Source: Pseudovibrio sp. Alg231-02
Lineage (GTDB): Bacteria; Pseudomonadota; Alphaproteobacteria; Rhizobiales; Stappiaceae
Reading direction: 5' to 3'
Length of the DNA stretch: 40,233 bases
Assembly (NCBI RefSeq): GCF_900143565.1
Contig: NZ_FREX01000008.1
Coordinates: 153,773 to 194,005, forward strand
Below, in pieces: positions 1 to 6,888 of the stretch (positions are counted from its first letter, which is position 1; each line of letters begins with the position of its first letter). Below the pieces are notes generated by a model, which was not told the origin of the DNA, did not search any database, and worked only from the letters and a program-made list of their open reading frames with translations. A program made the position numbers and the translations under genes.

Positions 1-260
1 TGGCGGGCTATAGATCGTAAAGATGCGTTGATGCTGAGACCACGCGATATCTCTTCACGCTCTTTCAAACTCAGCGCCAGCTTACCACGATGCCGATCAG
101 AAGGGCGGATGCCTCCGGTCGGAGAAATAACAGAAAACACAGAGGAGGACTGCCGGTCGAACACACGGCCAATCGAACTCATCGTTTCTCCCCGCTGCCA
201 TCGATCCCAAATCTGTGCTCATTGTGCGGCAGAATAGTAAATACGGCGGCGATACGTCAT
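1..260 (-). pseudogene. IS30-family transposase, N-terminal part, interrupted by a stop
   Basis: Read on the minus strand from ATG 260-258, the frame begins MTYRRRIYYSAAQ, meets TGA at 219-221, then continues in the same frame with AQIWDRWQRGETMSSIGRVF and a segment containing SVISPTGGIRPSDRHRGKL and LSLKEREEISRGLS, running off the left edge. This is the familiar N-terminal region of IS30-type transposases, including the start of the helix-turn-helix that recognises the inverted repeats. The stop replaces what is likely an Arg codon (CGA to TGA, one transition). A shorter protein could start at ATG 182-180, but it would lack about 26 N-terminal residues. The rest of the element lies outside the window, so it cannot be told whether it is otherwise intact. 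Probably a decaying insertion. Confidence 0.75.
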
Positions 261-285
261 GTCGAACACTCCATCTTTATTCAAA

Positions 286-318
286 GATTAAAGTGTTGCA
301 TCCACCTGTTGAGACCTC
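286..318. repeat. candidate terminal inverted repeat of the IS30-type element
   Basis: On the minus strand, just upstream of the transposase start, the sequence reads CTCAACAGGTGGATGCAACA followed by an A/T stretch. A motif of this kind, with TGTTGCA at its inner side, is what one expects at the end of an IS30-family element about 30-60 bp before the transposase start. The opposite end lies outside the window, so the repeat cannot be confirmed by pairing, and the exact boundary is uncertain. Confidence 0.3.
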
Positions 319-519
319 CCTATGACTGTCCAGCTAGTGAAATTAATGAAGAGTGCTGCGTAGCCTGTCCTATTCCTAATAGAATATGCCAGAGGACGTG
401 CTTGCGTGTGTGTTATGCCTGCGAAATTTCTGGTAGCCAACAGTTTGTGAGATGAGAGTTTTGCCTCATATTGTTCGTTCATGTATGTGCGAATGAGTAA
501 GGGAATTTATGAAAATAAT
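319..519. other. gap between IS remnant and imuA
   Basis: No coding potential is convincing here; the open frames on both strands lack family features and ribosome sites. The stretch must hold the imuA promoter. Two adjacent GTTC words occur at 473-476 and 477-480, but neither forms a GTTC-N7-GTTC pair; the only full LexA box is at 520-534. Confidence 0.5.
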
Positions 520-534
520 GTTCTTGATATGTTC
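520..534 (+). promoter_or_regulatory. LexA box (SOS operator) of the imuA-imuB-dnaE2 operon
   Basis: The sequence GTTCTTGATATGTTC is a perfect match to the alphaproteobacterial LexA operator GTTC-N7-GTTC. It lies directly before the imuA-imuB-dnaE2 cassette, which is LexA-controlled in the alphaproteobacteria where it has been studied. It falls inside the longest possible imuA reading frame, which argues that translation starts downstream of it, at 562. Confidence 0.85.
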
Positions 535-561
535 TCTTTGTTGAGAGATAATCGGGCCGTG

Positions 562-1128
562 ATGGCAGAGTTTAAGAGTTTTTTTCCGCTTCAAGTCAGC
601 CGGGTTCATGAAGTATGTGGAGCCGGAGCGACAGCATTTGCAGCGATGGCCTGCGGGCAAGCTGATATGAGAGTGTTGTGGCTTCAGACTGGTTGGCAAA
701 TTGAGCAACTCAATCCAGCAGGTTTAGCAGCTTTTATGTCTCCCAAGAATCTCGTTTTGGTTGAGGTTGAGAACCACAATGATTTACTCGCATGTACAGA
801 AGATGGCTTGCGTTCTGGCGCTGTGGATCTAGTAATTTCTGTGGCCACTCAAAAGCTCGATCTGACTGCAGGCAGGCGTTTGCAGTTGGCAGCTGAGCAA
901 GGTGGCTCTACCGGGATTCTCATTATACCTGAAGGGGCTGGGAGCAATGCGACACAAACTCGTTGGCACTGCTCTCCTATATTCAAGGGAAACCATATAT
1001 CCGATAAGAACTTGACTCTTCAACACTGGCAGCTCATTAAGAACAAAATAGGAACATTGAGTGGTTGGAAGGTGTATTGGGATGCCAAGGCGCATCGTGT
1101 CATTGTGGTTTCCGAGGATGGCCAGTGA
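562..1128 (+). CDS. imuA: ImuA, SOS mutagenesis cassette accessory protein
   Basis: ImuA is a RecA/SulA-like accessory protein that works with ImuB and DnaE2 in error-prone translesion synthesis after DNA damage. The product, about 188 residues from this start, has the degenerate RecA-like core of the family: the VHEVCGAGATAFAAMACG segment near the start, where RecA has its ATP loop, then LWLQTG, and a C-terminal half ending WDAKAHRVIVV. The frame is open from ATG 481, but the LexA box at 520-534 lies inside that extension, and ATG 529 overlaps the box, so ATG 562 (MAEFKSFF) is preferred; its ribosome site is weak (GAGAGA about 13 bases upstream). The 3' end overlaps imuB by 47 bases, so the two are translationally linked. 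Position as first gene of the cassette makes the assignment firm, although ImuA sequences are poorly conserved. Confidence 0.85.
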   Translation: MAEFKSFFPLQVSRVHEVCGAGATAFAAMACGQADMRVLWLQTGWQIEQLNPAGLAAFMSPKNLVLVEVENHNDLLACTEDGLRSGAVDLVISVATQKLDLTAGRRLQLAAEQGGSTGILIIPEGAGSNATQTRWHCSPIFKGNHISDKNLTLQHWQLIKNKIGTLSGWKVYWDAKAHRVIVVSEDGQ

Positions 1129-2554
1129 TCGTATTTTACGCTCACATCCCACATCTGCGCCTTTTGCTGTAACCTCTCATGAAGAAAGTACAGAGCGATT
1201 ATACTGTTTAAACAGCAGAGCGATGCAATTGGGGCTGGCTTCAGGTATGGGGCTTTCAGATGCTAAGGCGTTATGCCCTGATTTGCTGACACGCTCAGCA
1301 GACCGGTATGCTGATGACAGGTTCTTAAAGCTGTTGGCGCGATGGGCTGATCGGTATTGCCCATGGGTCGGTTTCGATGGAAACGATGGCTTGTTGCTTG
1401 ATGTCACTGGCTCAACTCATTTCTTCAGCAGTGAAGCTGAACTTCTCGCGGATATTCATGACCGGCTCCAGAGTTATCAACTCAATGTTCGCTCTGGGTT
1501 GGCTGGCACAATTGGTGGGGCTTGGGCTGTTTCTCATTTCGGTAGAGGCGTTGTCCCTAATGGACAACTCAAGGCAGCTTTAGGCCCTTTACCTGCTGCT
1601 GCATTAAGGCTGGATGAGGCAACCTGTGCGACACTGCAGCGCCTTGGTCTACGTACTATCGGTGACCTTCTGGTAACACCGCGGGCCACGCTAGGTCGAC
1701 GCTTTGGTTTGCCATTGATGCGCCGTATCGACCAAGCGTTTGGTGATCAGCCAGAACAAATCAATGCTATGGCTCCAGATACCTCTTATGCTGCCCGGCT
1801 AAATTTTCCTGATCCTATCGGTCTTTATGATGATGTGATGGCTGCTCTTGAGCGATTGCTGCAACGCATCTGTGATAAGCTAAAAAGCCAAGAGATGGGC
1901 ACCCGGGTGTTGCTTATGACCTGTCAGCGTGTTGATCAGGCCAGCGTGCAGGTAGAATTGCGACTTGCTCGGCCCATGCGTGAGGGGACGAGCATTCTGC
2001 CGCTGTTTGAGAGAAGTGTGCGAGAGTTAGATGCAGGATTTGGTATCGATCAGATACGGTTGGAAGCTTTGGCTGTTGAGGCTTTGCCATTAAAGCAACT
2101 GGAAACCGGCAATGCTCAGTCAAAGAAAAATGATGTGCTGAGTGATCTGATTACGCGGCTCGGGAGTCGCATTGGTCTGGAAAAGATTAAGCGTTTTCAG
2201 CCAGCAGATAGCCATATTCCTGAGCGTAGTTTCATTGTATCGCCTGCAGCCTATTGTGAACCTGAGGGGCAGTGGAAAGAACAGAATTTGCGTCCTTTAC
2301 AACTGTTTTCTCCAGAGCTTGTTGAAGGCCATGAAAAGAAGCCGCCTAACGTATTCAGCTGGCGGCGCATGCGTTTTTCGGTTGCCGCCGCAACAGGACC
2401 AGAACGTATTTGCCCAGAGTGGTGGTTGGACGATCCCAATTGGCGATCCGGTGTAAGAGACTATTGGCGTGTGGAAACCGAACAAGGCCGACGCCTCTGG
2501 ATGTTTTTCACGCCACTAAATCCAGCGTGGTTCGTGCAAGGAGAGTTTGCATGA
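1082..2554 (+). CDS. imuB: ImuB, Y-family polymerase-like protein
   Basis: ImuB is a catalytically inactive Y-family polymerase relative that bridges the sliding clamp, ImuA and DnaE2 during mutagenic lesion bypass. The product (490 residues) opens with MPRRIVSLWFPRMASDRI, the family signature, and carries the Y-family palm segment around GFDGNDGLLLDVTGSTHFF, helix-hairpin-helix residues around LDEATCATLQRLGLRTIGDL, and a little-finger region. Near residue 410 the segment RPLQLFSPE resembles a beta-clamp binding motif. The catalytic Asp/Glu pairs of true Y polymerases are not evident. The frame is open from GTG 1061, but ATG 1082 matches the family N terminus and has GGAAGG nine bases upstream. 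It overlaps imuA at its start, and its TGA overlaps the dnaE2 ATG (ATGA), indicating a tightly coupled operon. Confidence 0.93.
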   Translation: MPRRIVSLWFPRMASDRILRSHPTSAPFAVTSHEESTERLYCLNSRAMQLGLASGMGLSDAKALCPDLLTRSADRYADDRFLKLLARWADRYCPWVGFDGNDGLLLDVTGSTHFFSSEAELLADIHDRLQSYQLNVRSGLAGTIGGAWAVSHFGRGVVPNGQLKAALGPLPAAALRLDEATCATLQRLGLRTIGDLLVTPRATLGRRFGLPLMRRIDQAFGDQPEQINAMAPDTSYAARLNFPDPIGLYDDVMAALERLLQRICDKLKSQEMGTRVLLMTCQRVDQASVQVELRLARPMREGTSILPLFERSVRELDAGFGIDQIRLEALAVEALPLKQLETGNAQSKKNDVLSDLITRLGSRIGLEKIKRFQPADSHIPERSFIVSPAAYCEPEGQWKEQNLRPLQLFSPELVEGHEKKPPNVFSWRRMRFSVAAATGPERICPEWWLDDPNWRSGVRDYWRVETEQGRRLWMFFTPLNPAWFVQGEFA

Positions 2555-5500
2555 GCTACGCTGAATTGTGTGTTACCTCCAACTTCACGTTTCTTACCGG
2601 AGCCTCCCATCCTGAGGAACTGGTGGTTCGAGCTGCCAGTCTGGGGCTTTCGGCGATTGCTATAACAGATCGAAATTCTCTGGCTGGAGTTGTACGTGCT
2701 TATTCAGCGCTTAAGGAACTTGCTCGCAAAAGAGACGAGGCCCTGGCTGTCCGTTCCTGCCATCGTACTGATCCAAACAGTAGACAAGAAATTCTGGAAG
2801 GTGCTGACGACCTACGAGAACCTATTATGTCTCTGCCGCGTTTGCTGGTGGGGTGTCGCCTGGTTTTGGAGGACAGCCCTGTTGATTGGATTGCTTTACC
2901 GCAAGACCACTCTGCTTATGCTCGCTTGTCCCGGCTTCTTACCAAAGGAAAAAGGCGCACTGAAAAAGGTGAATGCCAGTTATTCTTAAAAGATCTTCTG
3001 GAAGGGGCTTGTGGTCTAATGTTGATCGCTTTGCCTCAAGAGGCGATCGATAGGCTTCAAGTTCGAGAGCATATTCAACAGGCGGCGCATACTTATCCTT
3101 CTCATGTCTTCTTAGGGGCTGTGCCACAGTATGATGGGAATGATCAAGCTTACTTCGATGCTTGCGCGAAATTGGCTCTGCGTCTTGCAACACCAATGGT
3201 AGCTGTTGGTGATGTGCTTATGCATCATGGACGTCGCCGGCAACTGGCTGATGTTCTGACCTGTATTCGTGAGGGGGTGACCATAGACAAGATTGGTCGC
3301 CGTGCTCTGCCTAATAGTGAACGCCGCCTCAAGACACCATTGGAGATGGCTCAGCTGTTTCGTGCGTACCCAGCTGCGGTCAAAAGAACGCAGGAGATTG
3401 CTAATCGCTGCTCTTTTTGCTTATCCCAACTGTCCTATGAATACCCACAGGAAGGAAGTGAGAGCGAAACGGCTCAACAGCGGTTGGAGCGGCTTACCCT
3501 TGAAGGCATTAAACGCAGATATCCCAAGGGAGAGACTGAGCGTGTTCGTTCTCTTGTTGAAAAAGAGTTGGCTCTTGTCTCTAAGCTTAAGTTTGCTGCT
3601 TATTTTCTGACGGTGCACGACATTGTCACCTTTGCCCGCTCTCAAGGCATTTTATGTCAAGGTCGAGGGTCTGCCGCCAATTCCATTATCTGCTATGCGC
3701 TTGGTGTTACTGATGTGGCTCCAGAAACCATTTCTATGGTGTTTGAACGTTTTATCTCGGAGCATCGCGGAGAGCCACCAGACATTGATGTAGACTTTGA
3801 GCATGAGCGCCGTGAAGAAGTTATTCAGCACATTTACCAGAAGTATGGTCGCCATCGCGCAGGTTTGTGCGCGACCGTCATTCATTTCCGATCTCGTGCT
3901 GCCATCCGCGAGGTTGGGAAGGTTATGGGCTTGTCGCAGGATCTGCTTGCAAACTTAGCAGGGCAGATGTGGGGTTCTTCTGATCAAGGTGTACCCGAAG
4001 AACGACTAAAAGAACTCGGCCTGTCTGGGTCAGATCATCGCCTTGCTCTTACCATTCGCCTCACAAAAGAGATTATTGGTTTTCCTCGTCATTTGTCTCA
4101 GCATGTAGGTGGCTTTGTGATTACCCAAGGTCGGCTCGATGAGTTATGCCCTATCGAGAATGCATCTATGGAAGACCGCACAGTCATTGAATGGGATAAG
4201 GATGATATTGATGCATTATGCATCCTGAAAGTCGATGTGTTGAGCCTTGGTATGCTCACTTGCATCCGCAAGTGCTTCGCTTTGATTGAAGAAAAAGAAG
4301 GGCGCCAACTCACAATTGACAGTGTGCCACAGGAAGATAAGCCAACCTACGATATGCTTTGTGTTGCAGATGCACTGGGTGTTTTTCAGGTTGAAAGTCG
4401 TGCTCAGATGAATTTTTTGCCGCGTATGAAGCCACGCACCTTTTATGATCTGGTGATTGAGGTTGCCATTGTGCGTCCCGGCCCGATCCAAGGTGGTATG
4501 GTGCACCCCTATATTAAGCGACGACAAGGTCTGGAAAAAGTCTCGTTTCCTTCAACAGAATTAGAAGGCGTTTTGGGGAAAACACTTGGAGTGCCTCTCT
4601 TTCAGGAACAAGCTATGCGGATTGCGGAAGTTGCAGCAGGATTTTCTGCTGAAGAAGCAGATCGCTTGCGGCGCTCACTTGCGACTTTCAGGCGTATGGG
4701 GACCATCAGTTCTTTCAAGACCCGTTTTGTTAATGGCATGTTGGAGCGTGGCTATGAGTTAGAGTTTGCAGAGCGATGTTTTTCTCAGATTGAAGGGTTC
4801 GGTAATTACGGCTTTCCTGAGAGCCATGCTGCTGCTTTTGGTATGCTTGCTTATGTTTCTGCCTGGCTTAAATGCCATTATCCAGCTGCTTTTGCCTGTG
4901 CGCTCCTTAATTCTCAACCTATGGGATTCTATGCTCCAGCTCAGATTATAAGAGATGCCCGAGAGCATGATGTGGAGGTGAGGCCTATTTGTGCCAACCG
5001 TAGCCAGTGGGATAATACATTGGAGCGGCGTAGTGACGGGCAACTGGCCATTCAACTTGGTTTTCGTCAGATCAAGGGTTTTAATGAAGAAGATGCTCTT
5101 TGGCTGGTAGCTGCACGTGGCAATGGCTATCCAGATCCACAAAGCATTTGGCAGCGTGCTCATGTGATCCCGGCAGCACTTGAGAAGCTGGCAGAGGCAG
5201 ATGCTTTTGTTAGCATGGGGCTCAATCGTCGTGATGCTCTTTGGCAAGTAAAGGCCATTAAAGGTACCACACCGTTACCTCTGTTTAATGACCCCTTTGA
5301 TGGAGAGGCGATCTTTGAACCAGATGTGAACTTGCCTGTTATGCATTTGGGGGAAGAGGTAGTGGAAGACTATCTTTCAACACGACTGTCATTGCGAGCG
5401 CATCCGATGGAACTGCTACGTCCGGAAATACCCGGACTTACAACACATGCTGCCTTGCAGAAAGCTTCTCTGGATCGAACAAGTGTTTGCGGTGTTGTTG

Positions 5501-5874
5501 TTACACGTCAGCGTCCCGGAACGGCGTCTGGAGTTATTTTTGTGACGCTTGAAGACGAAACTGGGGTTTGTAATGTAGTGGTTTGGCCGAAGGTTTATCA
5601 AAAATTCCGAAGAGAAGTCATTTCTGGTCGCTTGCTCTACGTTACAGGTTACCTGCAACGAGAGGGGATTGTCGTGCATCTCATCGCGCAGGAAATCAGT
5701 GACTATTCAGACCGCTTATCCTTGCTGGGGCATCCGCTGGACGAAGTTATCGGCCAAACATTACCAGCAGCCGATGACGCCCCACGTCGACCTCTCATCC
5801 CAAACAGCGCCACACGAGCTCGCCACCCACGAGAACAAGCAAAGAGACTCTTCCCGAGCCGGGATTTTCATTAG
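2551..5874 (+). CDS. dnaE2: DnaE2, error-prone DNA polymerase III alpha-type subunit
   Basis: DnaE2 (ImuC) is the C-family polymerase that performs damage-induced mutagenic synthesis with ImuA and ImuB. The product of 1107 residues is the normal length for the family. It starts with a PHP domain (SNFTFLTGASHPEELV, then ITDRNSLAGVVRAY) that lacks the HxH metal motif of replicative DnaE, as usual for DnaE2. The polymerase palm has the catalytic PDIDVDFEHERREE motif with Asp411, Asp413 and Asp415, and the third acidic residue is probably Asp562 in KVDVLSLGML. A helix-hairpin-helix region and a C-terminal OB fold (SGVIFVTLEDETGVCNVVVW) follow. The start at ATG 2551 has AAGGAGAG just upstream and overlaps the imuB stop; the longer frame from 2410 is only the extension into imuB. 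No LexA box was seen inside the operon, so control is from 520-534. It converges with the methyltransferase gene, 19 bases away. Confidence 0.97.
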   Translation: MSYAELCVTSNFTFLTGASHPEELVVRAASLGLSAIAITDRNSLAGVVRAYSALKELARKRDEALAVRSCHRTDPNSRQEILEGADDLREPIMSLPRLLVGCRLVLEDSPVDWIALPQDHSAYARLSRLLTKGKRRTEKGECQLFLKDLLEGACGLMLIALPQEAIDRLQVREHIQQAAHTYPSHVFLGAVPQYDGNDQAYFDACAKLALRLATPMVAVGDVLMHHGRRRQLADVLTCIREGVTIDKIGRRALPNSERRLKTPLEMAQLFRAYPAAVKRTQEIANRCSFCLSQLSYEYPQEGSESETAQQRLERLTLEGIKRRYPKGETERVRSLVEKELALVSKLKFAAYFLTVHDIVTFARSQGILCQGRGSAANSIICYALGVTDVAPETISMVFERFISEHRGEPPDIDVDFEHERREEVIQHIYQKYGRHRAGLCATVIHFRSRAAIREVGKVMGLSQDLLANLAGQMWGSSDQGVPEERLKELGLSGSDHRLALTIRLTKEIIGFPRHLSQHVGGFVITQGRLDELCPIENASMEDRTVIEWDKDDIDALCILKVDVLSLGMLTCIRKCFALIEEKEGRQLTIDSVPQEDKPTYDMLCVADALGVFQVESRAQMNFLPRMKPRTFYDLVIEVAIVRPGPIQGGMVHPYIKRRQGLEKVSFPSTELEGVLGKTLGVPLFQEQAMRIAEVAAGFSAEEADRLRRSLATFRRMGTISSFKTRFVNGMLERGYELEFAERCFSQIEGFGNYGFPESHAAAFGMLAYVSAWLKCHYPAAFACALLNSQPMGFYAPAQIIRDAREHDVEVRPICANRSQWDNTLERRSDGQLAIQLGFRQIKGFNEEDALWLVAARGNGYPDPQSIWQRAHVIPAALEKLAEADAFVSMGLNRRDALWQVKAIKGTTPLPLFNDPFDGEAIFEPDVNLPVMHLGEEVVEDYLSTRLSLRAHPMELLRPEIPGLTTHAALQKASLDRTSVCGVVVTRQRPGTASGVIFVTLEDETGVCNVVVWPKVYQKFRREVISGRLLYVTGYLQREGIVVHLIAQEISDYSDRLSLLGHPLDEVIGQTLPAADDAPRRPLIPNSATRARHPREQAKRLFPSRDFH

Positions 5875-5893
5875 AATGAGAAACAGCCCAAGC

Positions 5894-6814
5894 TTAGTCT
5901 GTGTGTGGAAACTGGAAACTACCCAATTGGTGCTCTGCAAAACTTGGATTGTTTGGTTGATCCAACTTATTCGGAAAAATTCGCGTGCATGGTGAGAATT
6001 GATATGAGTTGCGGCGTAAAAATGTGACTTCCAGAACCGGTGGAATTGCATAACCGCCAACAATGCGCAATGCTGTGTTGTTATTCCCGTGAACATGAAC
6101 AGCTTGATGTGTCTGAAAAATTTTATTCAATGCTTCCAAAGCAGTTCTAAACCAAAATAGCTTATATACTTTATGTAAATCGTGAAACTCAACCAGTATC
6201 TGTGAGAACTTCTGTAATTCGTTTGTCTCTAGATCTGCAAAAACCTCCCACTCGTCACCCTCTATGTCTATTTTCAGCAAAATGTCATTTGCATTCTGAT
6301 GCCCATTTTTCTTTATCTCATCTCGTAAGCAGGTCATGTGCTTGTTGGTCTGAAATGAAGCAGTTATACCTTTCTTAAAATAATTAAACTGCTTATGCTG
6401 GCAAGGTAGCCCAGTAATTGTATGGTCATATTGATAAATTTTAAGACCCTTATGCGCCATCTCTAAATCCCAAGAGACATCACGGTTGATACCCAAGGAA
6501 TACGCAATTTTCTCTTCTGATCGTGGAGGCACCATGACATAGCCTCCATCAAAGGTGCGTCCAACTCGAGCTAACTCATGCCCGGCAACATCCATGGGAC
6601 TTAGCCGAGAAAAGAGAGTTTCAACCATCTCCTGCGCGGCCTTTGACATCTCAGGCTTTTCAAGTGGTCGTGCTTTCTTTCCTTCAACTGCAGACATTCT
6701 TTTTTCTAGTTGAAGTAGCCGTTTACTTAGTTGCGCTATCTCTTGTTGCTTACTGTCTATTTCTGATCGCTCTGTAGTTAAGGTCTCTTTCAATGACATA
6801 TTATAAGCTTTCAT
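5894..6814 (-). CDS. FkbM/Methyltransf_22-type methyltransferase with N-terminal coiled coil
   Basis: Predicted SAM-dependent methyltransferase of about 306 residues. Residues ~10-45 are rich in Lys, Glu and Gln with heptad-like Leu (IAQLSKRLLQLEKRM), suggesting a coiled coil. The catalytic domain contains GRTFDGGYVMVP, a SLGINRDVSWDLEMA segment with the character of a SAM-binding region, LLKIDIEGDEWEVF (Asp183, Glu185, Asp187), which is the most conserved motif of FkbM-like enzymes, then LVEFHDLH and VHVHGNNN near the C terminus, typical of the Methyltransf_22 subgroup. Such enzymes often methylate sugars, and here it is the last gene downstream of glycosyltransferases, so modification of a surface glycan is the likely role; the substrate is not deducible. 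It follows the 900-residue gene by 74 bases on the same strand. A start at Met6 (6799) is also possible because neither start has a strong ribosome site. Confidence 0.75.
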   Translation of the reverse strand: MKAYNMSLKETLTTERSEIDSKQQEIAQLSKRLLQLEKRMSAVEGKKARPLEKPEMSKAAQEMVETLFSRLSPMDVAGHELARVGRTFDGGYVMVPPRSEEKIAYSLGINRDVSWDLEMAHKGLKIYQYDHTITGLPCQHKQFNYFKKGITASFQTNKHMTCLRDEIKKNGHQNANDILLKIDIEGDEWEVFADLETNELQKFSQILVEFHDLHKVYKLFWFRTALEALNKIFQTHQAVHVHGNNNTALRIVGGYAIPPVLEVTFLRRNSYQFSPCTRIFPNKLDQPNNPSFAEHQLGSFQFPHTD

Positions 6815-6888
6815 TTGATTTTAAAGTTATCATAAGAGCGTTGCATCGAGATGCACTAAGAACTGTGCCTGCACATTCAGTATAAAAA

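Noticed and set aside
90-455. 121-residue plus-strand open frame near the left edge
   Set aside because: Overlaps the transposase frame in antisense and continues through the presumed IS end; Cys/Arg-rich, no motif.
473-480. GTTCGTTC as a second LexA site
   Set aside because: Spacing is zero instead of seven bases; no partner GTTC at the right distance.
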